Below, in pieces: positions 18,292 through 27,070 of a stretch of DNA of 64,000 nt. Below the pieces are notes generated by a model. The model did not search any database and had not been told where the DNA came from. It saw nothing but the letters and a program-made list of their open reading frames with translations. The stretch spans positions 620,001-684,000 of the forward strand of contig NZ_CP020952.1 in NCBI RefSeq assembly GCF_000172795.2, given 5' to 3'. This DNA comes from Rhizobium sp. CIAT894. GTDB lineage: Bacteria; Pseudomonadota; Alphaproteobacteria; Rhizobiales; Rhizobiaceae. Position numbers and translations under genes: made by a program. Every line of letters starts with the position of its first letter. Positions within the stretch are counted from its first letter, which is position 1.

Positions 18292-19311
18292 TCAGCGCTT
18301 CAACGTCTGCGACGGCAGCTCACCGAAACGTTTCCTGTATTCGGCCGCAAGCCGCCCGAGGTGGACAAATCCCCATCTGAGCGCAATCTCGGCAATGCTT
18401 TGCTTCCCGTCGCATTCCAGCAGATCCTGACGCAAAGCCTGCATTCGGAGTTCATGCAGGTATGACATCGGGGTGGTATTCCTGAACTGCCGGAAACCCT
18501 GCTGCAGAGTTCGAACGCTGACCTCTGCTACGACAGCGATGTCGTCAAGAGAAAGCGGCTCGGCAATATGTTCCCGCATGTAGTCGATTGCCCGTTTCAC
18601 ATGGCGCGGGGCCGGAGCCGGAGCAGGGCGCGCCAGCTCCTCCGAATAGCGATGGGAACACGTCTCCAGAAGCAGGTAGACCGCCGCCTCGCAGAACGAG
18701 TTGACGGCGAGCGGCGAGCGCTGCAGCAGGCCGTCGCCGCTAAGGCCGCTGTGGAGGTTCGAGACGATCTGCTGCAAGACAAGCCCCGGACCTGATGTAA
18801 GATCGATATCGGGATGAATATCGATGCCACCGCTGATCGTCCGCTCGAACATATGCGTGAGGCGCCTGGCTATCATCGCTTGATCGATGAACATGCAGAG
18901 GTGACGACGGGGGCCGAAGATGCCGGTGTCCCTGGCATTGCCCGGCTCCAGGATCACACCCCGACCGGGCACCGAATAGATTGGCTCCCGTTTTCCGCCG
19001 AACGACATGTTGCCCTGCGTCGGCAGGAATATGCTCATCCTGTCGATGACCCCGTCCCGCTTGCCGACGATCGTGCCTTCATAGGAGCAATCGCCAACGC
19101 TGACATCTCCCACCGAGATGAAATTGCAGTGATATGCAATTGATGTATTGCGTTCTGCCGTCATCTTGATCGCGGCGTTCGGCGTCGACAATGCCTCCGA
19201 GAGCTCGTCCAGGTCCGTTCCGCTCCGCGCGGTTTCCCGAAACGCCATGCTCTGCAGAGCCGGCTGCCGGATGGAACTGCCTACGGTATGCCTATCGGAA
19301 TGAACGGACAT
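18292..19311 (-). CDS. AraC-family transcriptional regulator
   Basis: A 339-residue regulator with an AraC_binding-like N-terminal domain and a C-terminal double helix-turn-helix (IDYMREHIAEPLSLDDIAVVAEVSVRTLQQGFRQF, then SIAEIALRWGFVHLGRLAAEYRKRFGELPSQTLKR). The ATG at 19311 (MSVHSD) is preferred to the upstream GTG at 19389. It converges on the globin-coupled chemoreceptor and its start lies about 80 bases from the dadA 3' end. A second AraC protein of the same layout (56705-57715) also neighbours a chemoreceptor. The HTH ends GELPSQTLKR and GEKPSQTRLR respectively, so they are paralogues. The inducer is unknown. Confidence 0.85.
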   Translation of the reverse strand: MSVHSDRHTVGSSIRQPALQSMAFRETARSGTDLDELSEALSTPNAAIKMTAERNTSIAYHCNFISVGDVSVGDCSYEGTIVGKRDGVIDRMSIFLPTQGNMSFGGKREPIYSVPGRGVILEPGNARDTGIFGPRRHLCMFIDQAMIARRLTHMFERTISGGIDIHPDIDLTSGPGLVLQQIVSNLHSGLSGDGLLQRSPLAVNSFCEAAVYLLLETCSHRYSEELARPAPAPAPRHVKRAIDYMREHIAEPLSLDDIAVVAEVSVRTLQQGFRQFRNTTPMSYLHELRMQALRQDLLECDGKQSIAEIALRWGFVHLGRLAAEYRKRFGELPSQTLKR

Positions 19312-19389
19312 GCATGCCCTCGCAAGACGATCTACGCTAGGGATAGCCGATTTAAATAGTAATACAATTCCTTTTTGCTCTGTGCGCAC

Positions 19390-20676
19390 TCAGCCGTAGC
19401 GGCTTACGGCAAGATCCTTGGCGTCGATTTCAGGCGAGCGGCCGCTGACGAGATCGCCTATCAGCCGTGCCGAACCGGTGCTCATGGTCCAGCCGAGCGT
19501 GCCATGACCGGTATTGAGGAAGAGGCCCTTGATCTTCGTCGGGCCGATGACCGGCGTACCGTCCGGCGTCATCGGGCGCAGGCCCGACCAGAAGGAAGCC
19601 TTGGAAACATCGCCGCCGGGGAAGAGATCGGTGACGGAATGCTCCAGCGTGCTGCGGCGGGCCAGGCCAAGATCGTTGGTATAGCCTGAAATTTCAGCCA
19701 TGCCGCCGACGCGGATTCGATCGCCGAGCCGGGTGATCGCAATCTTGTAGGTTTCGTCCATGACGGTCGATTCCGGCGCGCGCGCGGCATCGGTGATCGG
19801 GATGGTGAGCGAATAGCCTTTGACCGGATAGACCGGCAGACGGATGCCGAGCGGGTTCAGCAGCAGCGGCGAATAGCTGCCGAGCGCGACCACCACCGCA
19901 TCCGCGCTCATGCTCTCGTGGTCGCCGTCGCCATCGCGATCGCGATCGCGAGCGCGAGCGGTGACAACCCCGCGCACGCGGCCGGCCTCGACATCGAGCC
20001 GCTTGATCGTCGTGCCGTAGACGAAGCGGACACCGAGCGCTTCGGCCTTTGCAGCGAGAGCATTGGCGAACTTGAAGCAGTCGCCGGTTTCGTCCTTCGG
20101 CGTCAGCAGGCCGCCGACGATCTTCTCGCGCACATGCTTCAGCGCCGGTTCGACGCGAATGCAGCCGTCCCGGTCCAGCACCTCATAGGGGATGCCGTCG
20201 GCGGCGAGCGCCTTGACGTCCTTGGCCGAGGCATCGAGCTGCTGTTGCGTGCGGAACAGTTGCAGCGTTCCCTGCATGCGTTCGTCATAGGCGATGCCGG
20301 TTTCGGCGCGTAGCTCGGCGAGCGCGATGCGGCTGTAATCGGCAAGTCGCAGCATGCGGCTCTTGTTGATCGCGTAGCGCTCGGAGGTGCAGTTCGACAG
20401 CATCCTCGCCATCCAGGAGAGCATGGCCACATCGAATTTCGGGCGCAGGATGAGCGGCGCATGTTTCATGAACAGCCACTTCATGGCCTTCGCCGGAATG
20501 CCGGGTGCCGCCCAGGGCGAACAATAGCCGAAGGAGACTTCGCCGGCATTGGCAAAGCTCGTTTCCAGCGCCGGGCCGGGTTGACGGTCGACGACCGTGA
20601 CCTCATGGCCTGCTTTGGCGAGTTGATAAGCGGAGGTGACGCCGAGGATGCCGGCGCCCAGAACGATGACTTTCAT
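19390..20676 (-). CDS. dadA: D-amino acid dehydrogenase small subunit (DadA)
   Basis: A 428-residue FAD-dependent D-amino acid dehydrogenase that oxidises D-alanine to pyruvate at the membrane. The Rossmann motif [19 protein letters not shown] opens the protein, and [37 protein letters not shown] marks the C terminus. The ATG has a GGGAAG site. It forms an operon with the alanine racemase gene dadX just upstream (27-base gap), the classical L-alanine catabolic pair, controlled by the divergent Lrp-type gene. An internal hexanucleotide repeat adds an Arg-Asp/Gly-Asp run near residue 240. Confidence 0.93.
   Translation of the reverse strand: MKVIVLGAGILGVTSAYQLAKAGHEVTVVDRQPGPALETSFANAGEVSFGYCSPWAAPGIPAKAMKWLFMKHAPLILRPKFDVAMLSWMARMLSNCTSERYAINKSRMLRLADYSRIALAELRAETGIAYDERMQGTLQLFRTQQQLDASAKDVKALAADGIPYEVLDRDGCIRVEPALKHVREKIVGGLLTPKDETGDCFKFANALAAKAEALGVRFVYGTTIKRLDVEAGRVRGVVTARARDRDRDGDGDHESMSADAVVVALGSYSPLLLNPLGIRLPVYPVKGYSLTIPITDAARAPESTVMDETYKIAITRLGDRIRVGGMAEISGYTNDLGLARRSTLEHSVTDLFPGGDVSKASFWSGLRPMTPDGTPVIGPTKIKGLFLNTGHGTLGWTMSTGSARLIGDLVSGRSPEIDAKDLAVSRYG
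19933..19960. repeat. Hexanucleotide tandem repeat inside dadA
   Basis: Three ATCGCG units followed by one and a half AGCGCG units, directly preceded by two GTCGCC units (19921-19932). On the coding strand they give an alternating Arg-Asp and Gly-Asp stretch. Six-base units keep the reading frame when copy number changes. Confidence 0.8.
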
Positions 20677-20703
20677 GATCTTCCCAATGATGGAGCCGCG
20701 GAC

Positions 20704-21837
20704 TCAGCGATATTGCCTGTGATAACGATCGCCGAGACCGGTTAGGATTTCGTAAGATATGGTGTCGGCATCGCGGGCGATGTCCTCGAGCGTCTGATGC
20801 GGGCCGAGCACTTCGACAAGGCTGCCGAGCGTCAGCGTGTTTTCCGGCAGGACCGATATGTCGATGGTGATGCTGTCCATCGACACGCGCCCGACGATCG
20901 GCAGGCGGACGCCCCGGTAAAAGACGGCGCCGCGGTCGCCGAGGCTTCGCGGCAGGCCGTCGGCATAACCGGCGGCGATGGTGGCGAGCCGCATTTCCCT
21001 TTGGGCGACATACGCACCGCCATAACTGACCTTCGTACCCGATGGCACGGTCCGCGTCTGCACGACGGCGACGTTGAGGCTGACGACCGGCTCCATCGGG
21101 TTTTTCTCGCCGGCATTGGGCGCGCCGCCATAGAGCGCGATACCGGGCCGGGCGAGGACACCGTGATAGGCCCCACCGAGGAAAACGCCGCCGGAATTGG
21201 CAAAGGAAATATCGAGGCCCGGAAATTCCTCGGCGATGCCGGCCATCTCCGCCAGTTGCTCGCCGTTCTGCTTACCATCTCCCTCATCGGCCGAGGCCAG
21301 GTGGCTCATGATGAACAGGATCTCGACATTGCCGCCGTCGCGAAGGGCAGCCGCGAGCTCGGCCCTTTCCTCCGGGGGGAAACCGAGCCGCGACATGCCG
21401 GTGTCGAATTGCAGGACGGCAGGCAGGCAGCGCTTCAGTGCGCCCGCCGCTGCCGACCATTGCCGCCACTGGGCAAGCGAATTCAGAACCGGGACGACGC
21501 CCATCTCGGCGCAGGCAATTTCACTGCCCGGCTGCAAGCCGTTCAGCACGAAAATCTGGGCGTCCTGCGCAAGCGCCGGCCGGAGCCTGACGGCCTCGAC
21601 GAACTGGGCGACGAAGAAATGCCTGCAGCCTTGACCATAAAGGGTTTTGGCCACCCGCTCGGCGCCGAGGCCATAGGCATCGGCCTTGACGACGGCGCCC
21701 GCGCGCACCGGCGCCAGCATCGACAGGAGCTTGCGGTAATTGCGGCCGAGAGCGGTAAGGTCGATCTTGAGATAGCCCGTGGCTCCCCGCATGATCGCGG
21801 CAGTGTGTGCGTGGGAAACCAGAAGATCACCGTCCAT
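20704..21837 (-). CDS. dadX: Alanine racemase, catabolic (DadX/Alr)
   Basis: A 377-residue PLP-dependent alanine racemase. The PLP lysine lies in AGAVVKADAYGLGA near residue 50, the second catalytic tyrosine in VSYGGAYVAQ near 265, and the family signatures VGRVSMDSITID and AGYADGLPR are present. The ATG at 21837 is preferred over the GTG at 21843 because GAGGGAG lies five to ten bases upstream. It converts L-alanine to the D-alanine used by DadA, which follows it in the operon. The divergent Lrp-type gene at 21965 is the likely alanine-responsive activator. Confidence 0.92.
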   Translation of the reverse strand: MDGDLLVSHAHTAAIMRGATGYLKIDLTALGRNYRKLLSMLAPVRAGAVVKADAYGLGAERVAKTLYGQGCRHFFVAQFVEAVRLRPALAQDAQIFVLNGLQPGSEIACAEMGVVPVLNSLAQWRQWSAAAGALKRCLPAVLQFDTGMSRLGFPPEERAELAAALRDGGNVEILFIMSHLASADEGDGKQNGEQLAEMAGIAEEFPGLDISFANSGGVFLGGAYHGVLARPGIALYGGAPNAGEKNPMEPVVSLNVAVVQTRTVPSGTKVSYGGAYVAQREMRLATIAAGYADGLPRSLGDRGAVFYRGVRLPIVGRVSMDSITIDISVLPENTLTLGSLVEVLGPHQTLEDIARDADTISYEILTGLGDRYHRQYR

Positions 21838-21882
21838 GTCCACTCCCTCTTATTGTTATGGGAGTCTATGAAATAATAGGCG

Positions 21883-21898
21883 AAATTGCCTGCAATTT
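21883..21898. promoter_or_regulatory. Palindrome in dadX-lrp divergent promoter
   Basis: AAATTGC-CT-GCAATTT, a perfect inverted repeat with seven-base arms, in the AT-rich 127-base gap between the start codons of dadX and the Lrp-type gene. It is a good candidate binding site for the Lrp-type regulator. Confidence 0.55.
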
Positions 21899-21964
21899 TG
21901 TCGTTGATTATTGTATAATTTGCATATTATGCGCACGATCAGTGAAAATCTGGAATAATCAATC

Positions 21965-22429
21965 ATGACCGCCCTAGACGCGACAGACCGCAACATCCTG
22001 AGGCTCCTGCGCCTCGACGCCCGCATGAGCAATGCCAAGCTCGCGGCCGAGGTCGTGCTCTCACCCTCGGCCTGCCTCAGGCGCATCAAAATCATGGAAA
22101 AGACGGGTGTGATCCGCGGCTATACCGCCCTTCTCGATACGAGCAATGCGGATGCGATGATCGCCGTGATCATCAACATCACCCTGGAACGGCAGACGGA
22201 GGATTATCTCGACCGCTTCGAGGCGGCGGTCCGCCGGCATCCCGAGATCCGCGAATGTTTTCTGATGACGGGCGGCTCCGATTACCTGCTGCGCGTGGAA
22301 GTCGCCAATGCGGGCGAATTCGAGCGGATCCACAAGGAGATCTTGTCTGCCCTGCCGGGCGTGCTGAGGATTCACTCCAGCTTCTCGATCCGCAACGTGC
22401 TGGCGACACGGACGAAAGGCAGGCGCTGA
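21965..22429 (+). CDS. Lrp/AsnC-family regulator of the dad operon
   Basis: A 154-residue Lrp/AsnC protein: N-terminal helix-turn-helix (LDATDRNILRLLRLDARMSNAKLAAEVVLSPSACLRRIKIME) and a C-terminal RAM effector domain (ECFLMTGGSDYLLRVEVANAGEFERI). It is divergent from dadX-dadA with a palindrome between them. This is the arrangement of DadR, which activates alanine catabolism in response to alanine. The role is inferred from position; family assignment is firm. Confidence 0.9.
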   Translation: MTALDATDRNILRLLRLDARMSNAKLAAEVVLSPSACLRRIKIMEKTGVIRGYTALLDTSNADAMIAVIINITLERQTEDYLDRFEAAVRRHPEIRECFLMTGGSDYLLRVEVANAGEFERIHKEILSALPGVLRIHSSFSIRNVLATRTKGRR

Positions 22430-22675
22430 ACCACGGTGCTCTCCCCGTGCTTCGCATTGCAGCCCCTCGGGAGAAGATTACTTGTGGCATTCGGGTCCGG
22501 GTAGCTCTTCGTCAGTTCCCCATGACAAAAACCACTTTTCAACCTCGTCGCCAGTCAGGTGCAGGCCGGTCGCCTGAAATTCGTCCCAGGCATTGAGGGT
22601 CTCCCGCCGCGGCGTCTCGCGCTTCTCCTCACGGCCCTTTCAGCTTCAGGCCGAAAAGGTCACGAACATTTCAAA

Positions 22676-23476
22676 CTATATCAACTCAAGCGCGGTGGCC
22701 CTGGCGACCGCTTCGCTGGTCGTGGCGACGGTCAGCTTCCGGCGCGCCGAAGCGAGATAGAGCTGCACCGCGCTGACCGAAATGGACAGGCGGGCGCCGA
22801 TCTGTTTTGCCATAAGGCCGTTCGCCGTCATACCAAGGCATTGGAGTTCGCGGCGCGACAATTGCGGAAAATCCGCACTCTTTCTCATGCCCGAAAGAAC
22901 CATTGCCCTGTCATGGAGATGGTGGGCGAGAAACTGAAGATCGCGAATGCTGTCCATCCGGAACTGCCGCCAATAGGCATCGGGATGGTTTGATGTGACG
23001 GTAAACAGCGATCGCTCGCCTTGCGGTCCCCGCACCGGCAGGGTGATGCCTTGCCGGCCGACGCCGAAGGCCATCGCCTCTTTGAAGAAGATCTGCGCCC
23101 GGCCTGAATCCCATTTCGACGCGAACCATTCTACCGGCAGGAAACCGTGCCGGCCGAGGCGCACGATGGGATCGATGCTGAAATAGTCCCGTTCGCGATA
23201 CTGCTTCACCCACTCGGGCGGATAGGTCAGCATCAGCAATGGATTGTCGGCGGAGGCCCCGGAAGAACGGGTCACATGCAGAACCATATGCGAGATCGCA
23301 TAGATGTGGCGGACTTCATCGAGCGTTGCTTCCAGATCCTGCAATGTCGGCGATGCGGAAATCCGGTCCAGACTATAGAAAAAACGAGAACTGCTCAGCA
23401 TGAGATGAACTCGAGGTTGCGCGTTTCTTTTGCTGCTCGCATCGGTATCATTTAGCGATTGCTGATAATAGTCCAT
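22676..23476 (-). CDS. LuxR-family quorum-sensing receptor
   Basis: A LuxR-type acyl-homoserine-lactone receptor. The ligand-binding domain keeps the classical residues: Trp and Tyr in PPEWVKQYRERDYFSIDPIV with the DP pair, a second Trp in FLPVEWFASKWDS, and Gly in AFGVGRQGITLPV. The C-terminal GerE helix-turn-helix is LSRRELQCLGMTANGLMAKQIGARLSISVSAVQLYLASARRKL. The start is uncertain. ATG 23476 gives 266 residues, ATG 23401 gives 241 (the usual family length), and the frame is open to an ATG at 23608 that overlaps the luxI stop as ATGA but would add an Arg-rich, non-conserved leader. It is encoded directly downstream of the luxI gene. Confidence 0.87.
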   Translation of the reverse strand: MDYYQQSLNDTDASSKRNAQPRVHLMLSSSRFFYSLDRISASPTLQDLEATLDEVRHIYAISHMVLHVTRSSGASADNPLLMLTYPPEWVKQYRERDYFSIDPIVRLGRHGFLPVEWFASKWDSGRAQIFFKEAMAFGVGRQGITLPVRGPQGERSLFTVTSNHPDAYWRQFRMDSIRDLQFLAHHLHDRAMVLSGMRKSADFPQLSRRELQCLGMTANGLMAKQIGARLSISVSAVQLYLASARRKLTVATTSEAVARATALELI

Positions 23477-23604
23477 ACCCCCGTATGACGTGAAAAATGC
23501 GTTAAGACCCGGTGCCGCATATCCCACTGTGGGCGATGGTTCTCTCCATCTCCCGGGAACGGCGGATCGCTGCCGCGACAACGACCGCGCATGACGCCGC
23601 CCGT

Positions 23605-24258
23605 TCATCTGATTCCACCATGTCTTTCATCGACGGCAGCTCCTGAGGGATTGCCAGAGGCCTGCTCGATAAGCCGGGAGAGATTGGCGCGAAGCGTGCG
23701 GCAATTGTCCGCCGTCACCTCCCACAGGCCGACATACAGATTGCCGATTTCGGGGCGGGATCTGGCAAGCGCGGTCGGTCTCCAGCCGATCCTGCGATAG
23801 ACGCCGATCATCGCGGCGTCGTAAACGCCGACGATACTCTCGATACCGGTATCGAGTGCGAGATCGCAAAGCCCAGAGAGAAGTTCCGTGGCGACCGCGC
23901 GCGACGAATTGTAATCCGCCTGTCCGGCCAGCGGATGAACGCAGAAGCGGGTGCATTCCCAAGTCGTCGGGCTGTCGATATCGATAGGCTCGTCGAAGAA
24001 CCGGCAGAACTCGCTCTTGAGCATCGTCGCCCCGGTGGTCGGCAGCAGGCGCAGCGAACCTGTCAGCGCGCCGGAAGGCCATTGCGTCACGAGATAGACG
24101 GGATCTTCCGTTTCATCATATCGATCCCTTTCCCACTCATCCCTGACATCGACCTGCCATCCCAGACGATCGCGAAAAACGGCGGCGCGAGCCCGAAACA
24201 TTTCGTCGAAAGCACACCGATCGGCCTCGAACATATCTTTGGTGAGTATCCGCAACAT
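23605..24258 (-). CDS. LuxI-family acyl-homoserine-lactone synthase
   Basis: A 217-residue autoinducer synthase that makes N-acyl-homoserine lactone from S-adenosylmethionine and an acyl carrier. Conserved family residues are visible: Arg and Phe in MFRARAAVFRDRLGW, the W-x8-E-x-D-x2-D pattern through GWQVDVRDEWERDRYDE, Arg in LTGSLRLLPTTG, and Phe/Glu/Arg in FCRFFDEP and WECTRFCVHP. ATG 24258 has an AGGAGG site seven bases upstream; the longer frame to 24324 lacks one. The luxR gene follows on the same strand. The HTH gene and secreted-protein operon are divergent and are probable targets. Confidence 0.92.
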   Translation of the reverse strand: MLRILTKDMFEADRCAFDEMFRARAAVFRDRLGWQVDVRDEWERDRYDETEDPVYLVTQWPSGALTGSLRLLPTTGATMLKSEFCRFFDEPIDIDSPTTWECTRFCVHPLAGQADYNSSRAVATELLSGLCDLALDTGIESIVGVYDAAMIGVYRRIGWRPTALARSRPEIGNLYVGLWEVTADNCRTLRANLSRLIEQASGNPSGAAVDERHGGIR

Positions 24259-24436
24259 CTCCGTCCTCCTGATCGTCGAAGTTTCACAACGGGAGGCCGA
24301 GCCGCGACAATATGGATATTTCACCAGATTGACCGGCGCTTCGCTTTGCTTTTCATTTTCATAAGCGATTTCTGATATTGATCGGCCGAACGCTCTCCGT
24401 GGTCGCCAAATTCAAGAGAACATGGGGAGGATTCCA

Positions 24437-24781
24437 ATGACGCACGACCTGGCACGCGGCAAACGCATTCGCGAGGCGATATCCCGCGGCAAGTTTCGGA
24501 AGGTTCACGCACTCGCGGCCGAACTGAACGTATCGGTCGCCGCCGTCTCCCGCTGGCAGAATGGCGGCCACACCTCGCTCGAAAGCGCCTGTGCGCTGGC
24601 GCACCTCCTGGATGTCTCCCTCGACTGGCTGCTGCTCGGACGAGGGACCATGGATTGGCATCGGAGCGACACGGTTTCCCCTACGGAATTGCAATTGGTT
24701 CAGGCATTGCGCGACCGGCCTGCGGCAGCCCGGTCCAATCTCATGGGATTGGTCGAATCCATCCCCCCGGAGCGTCTGTAA
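24437..24781 (+). CDS. Small XRE-type helix-turn-helix protein
   Basis: A 114-residue protein whose first 70 residues form an XRE/phage-repressor helix-turn-helix (VHALAAELNVSVAAVSRWQNGGHTSLESACALAHLLDVSLDWLLLGRG). The tail is short and helical. The ATG at 24437 follows a GGGGAGG site. It lies divergent from luxI (178-base gap) and 178 bases upstream of the RhiA-like gene, so it may set the threshold of the quorum system or control the secreted-protein operon. That function is inference. Confidence 0.8.
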   Translation: MTHDLARGKRIREAISRGKFRKVHALAAELNVSVAAVSRWQNGGHTSLESACALAHLLDVSLDWLLLGRGTMDWHRSDTVSPTELQLVQALRDRPAAARSNLMGLVESIPPERL

Positions 24782-24833
24782 CGCCAGGCGCAAATTTGTG
24801 CCGATTTTCAATCTGCGCTCAACACGTTTAAGT

Positions 24834-24845
24834 TGCCACAAGGCA
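24834..24845. promoter_or_regulatory. Candidate lux-type half-palindrome
   Basis: TGCC-ACAA-GGCA, a perfect short inverted repeat 115 bases upstream of the RhiA-like start, in a gene-free 178-base promoter region. Lux boxes often carry TGCC/GGCA-like cores in longer dyads; here only four-base arms match, so the assignment is weak. Confidence 0.3.
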
Positions 24846-24959
24846 GATGATAAACGATCTTTCTAGTCAGGGTTTCATCAATCGGCCGAATGGCTTAGCC
24901 GCCTGCCCTCGCCGCCGCCGAAACCCTTGTTTCACTCTCAACCGAGAAGGGTCGTAACC

Positions 24960-25631
24960 ATGTCTACTCTGCTGACCATCAATGTGAAAAATTTCGAAGC
25001 TCAGACACAAGGCTTCTACTTCTTTCAGCAGCCCGCCGTTTATACCGGTGGCGGGCAAGTCTATTCGAACAGCCTTTTCTCGCAGTCGCTCGGCAATTAC
25101 GACGGCACAGGTTCGATCCTGACCTTCCAGGTCAACCTGCAATATTATGCCGGTATCCAGCAGGCGAACACGCCCCCACAGATCGGCGCTTCTTCCGGCT
25201 ACGCGTCAGCCAGCCGCGCCATCGATCTCGCTCCGAGTTCCGGCGGCAGCGGCAACCCGAACGACTGGACGACGGCGACCATCAATCCGCTCGGTCTTTC
25301 GGCACCTACCTATGGTGAGGGTGTGCAGCCCGGAGCCTTCCGCATCACCACGCCGGTCTTCAACTCGCCCCCCTATTTCAATGTGGGCTCGGCGGTCGCC
25401 GTCAATGGCGGCATCGTGCTCTCCAACTTCGTGCAGGCAAACCCGGCCAGCAACACCGATTGCCAGCCGATCCTGAAATATTATGTTCAGACCGGAGCCT
25501 ATACACCGGGCACCGTCATGAATTTCACGCAATCGAGCGTGAACGCGGCGGTCGCCGATTTCACCGGCGGCTACACGGTCTGCAACATCACCTTGAACGG
25601 TAACGGCACCTGGAGCACGCAGCTCCAGTAA
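24960..25631 (+). CDS. RhiA-like quorum-linked protein (unassigned family)
   Basis: A 223-residue protein without a classical signal peptide, rich in Ser, Thr, Asn, Gln, Gly and aromatic residues, with predicted beta-strand character. It is a paralogue of the next gene. Shared blocks include an N-terminal aromatic FYFFQ / FYLFQ, a central SLGNY / SVGNY, YYAG / IYAG, PLGLSAPTY / PLGLSAPAY, GAFRI / GAFAM, and a C-terminal ADFTGGYT / CDFTTGYG. ATG 24960 follows a GAGAAGG site. Together with the paralogue, an exported third gene and luxI/luxR, the layout recalls the rhiABC operon controlled by RhiR/RhiI in R. leguminosarum. That link is recalled by layout and size, not proven here. Confidence 0.75.
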   Translation: MSTLLTINVKNFEAQTQGFYFFQQPAVYTGGGQVYSNSLFSQSLGNYDGTGSILTFQVNLQYYAGIQQANTPPQIGASSGYASASRAIDLAPSSGGSGNPNDWTTATINPLGLSAPTYGEGVQPGAFRITTPVFNSPPYFNVGSAVAVNGGIVLSNFVQANPASNTDCQPILKYYVQTGAYTPGTVMNFTQSSVNAAVADFTGGYTVCNITLNGNGTWSTQLQ

Positions 25632-25644
25632 GCCTCGGCTGGCC

Positions 25645-25676
25645 TGCGGGTGAGGAACCGTCACGCTTCACCCGCA
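25645..25676 (+). other. Hairpin between the two paralogous genes
   Basis: A nine-base perfect stem (TGCGGGTGA / TCACCCGCA) with a 14-base loop, 14 bases after the first stop and 78 bases before the next start. It could act as a partial terminator or mRNA stabiliser giving unequal amounts of the two products. Confidence 0.5.
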
Positions 25677-25753
25677 TGCGCCGCCATCCGCGCGATTACC
25701 GCCGCCCGCCCAGGCAACCGATATGTCGGATCTCAGACGGGAGTGTCGTAGCC

Positions 25754-26470
25754 ATGACCAGTTCGTCCTACCAGATTATCGTTCGGAACCTGTCGCAAAC
25801 AACGCAATATTTTTATCTCTTCCAGAAGCAGGCCGCTTTCCCTTCGTTGCTCAGCCCCTCGGTTTTCAGCAGCAGCCTCGGCTGCCAGAGCGTCGGCAAT
25901 TACGGAAATTCGGGAGCCCAGATCAATTTCGGTCTGGACAGGCAGATCTATGCAGGCGCCCTCAGCACGATGCAATCGGCGCCTTCCTCGCAGCTTATCG
26001 CGCTCATCGCGCTTGATGCCACCACGCGATCGATCGTCACCAGCACCACCGCGGCCCGCGCGATTACGCTCACCACCGCCGGCGGCGAGCCGAACAATTG
26101 CACGAGCTTGACGCTCGATCCGCTGGGGCTTTCCGCGCCCGCATACCAATCCGGGGTTCCGGTCGGCGCCTTTGCCATGAACGTGCCCACCTATACGCCC
26201 TTACCGGCTCCGGAACTTTATTGCGGCGTCGCCGCCCTGAACAACGACCAGGCAATCATCCTGTCGAGCTTCGTCGCTCCTGTCCCCAACGCCGTCATGA
26301 GCTGCATACCGCAGCAGATCTTTTTCGTGAAGGCGGGTTACCAGCCTGCAGGAACGGTTGTTCCCTATGACGAGAGCAACGCCGCCCTCTGCGATTTCAC
26401 CACCGGCTACGGCACCTACACCGTGACTTACAACACCGACGGAACGTTTTCGGCGACAGGAGGACCATAG
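25754..26470 (+). CDS. RhiB-like paralogue of the preceding protein
   Basis: A 238-residue protein of the same family as the preceding gene, aligning over its whole length with several conserved Gly/Tyr/Phe positions and four or more cysteines (GCQSV, NNCTS, YCGVA, SCIPQ, LCDF). It has no classical signal peptide. ATG 25754 is the only good start. The function is unknown; in the proposed rhiABC-type operon it would be the second structural gene. Differences in Cys content between the paralogues suggest they may pair rather than duplicate function. Confidence 0.75.
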   Translation: MTSSSYQIIVRNLSQTTQYFYLFQKQAAFPSLLSPSVFSSSLGCQSVGNYGNSGAQINFGLDRQIYAGALSTMQSAPSSQLIALIALDATTRSIVTSTTAARAITLTTAGGEPNNCTSLTLDPLGLSAPAYQSGVPVGAFAMNVPTYTPLPAPELYCGVAALNNDQAIILSSFVAPVPNAVMSCIPQQIFFVKAGYQPAGTVVPYDESNAALCDFTTGYGTYTVTYNTDGTFSATGGP

Positions 26471-26540
26471 ATCCAGAAATTCCATTCATCACCGACGATC
26501 GAGCAGACCATCAAACGCTTGAACCAAAAGGAGAACAGCA

Positions 26541-26942
26541 ATGCTACGGAACATTTCGAAATTCGCCGGCCAAACGGTCTGCCGCGGCAAGATCGCCGCG
26601 CTCGCCATTGCCACCCTCTCTCTGCTGGCAACCGCGTTGCCCGCTACCGCGCAGCTCGCTTTTTCGCCCGATTGCCGGAACCATCAACCGATCGCCGTCG
26701 CGCCGCCGCAGGATGCGATCCTGTTCACCAAACAGCCGGCACCCCATCCAAATGGAACCGCCTCCGTATTTGCGATCAACAATTTGGACACCTATGTCAT
26801 TCCGGCCGGATCCAACTCCTGCGTCGTCGCAGCCCCCCACGCCAATGACGATTATTGCTTCATTGCCCGCAACGACAACACGATCGACGGCGTCGGTTTC
26901 GCCGCCATTCGAAATCCGGGCGGCCTGACTGCCTGCCAGTAG
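26541..26942 (+). CDS. Small secreted protein, RhiC-like position
   Basis: A 133-residue protein with a clear signal peptide (basic start, IAALAIATLSLLATALPATAQ with cleavage near residue 37) and a mature domain of about 95 residues with four cysteines (DCRN, NSCVV, YCFI, TACQ). These could form two disulphides in the periplasm or outside the cell. An AAAAGGAGAAC site precedes the ATG. It is the third gene of the putative quorum-controlled operon, 70 bases after the second. I do not recognise a functional domain. Confidence 0.75.
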   Translation: MLRNISKFAGQTVCRGKIAALAIATLSLLATALPATAQLAFSPDCRNHQPIAVAPPQDAILFTKQPAPHPNGTASVFAINNLDTYVIPAGSNSCVVAAPHANDDYCFIARNDNTIDGVGFAAIRNPGGLTACQ

Positions 26943-27070
26943 GAGGCGAAGCTCCTCTCGCAAAACATGCCCCCTCCGTCTTGTCCGAAGGTTTAGGGCG
27001 GGAGGGGAAATGGCGCCGACCGGGCTGCCTCGATGACGCCGAAGACGCGCAGATCGGAGAATGCTCCTCG

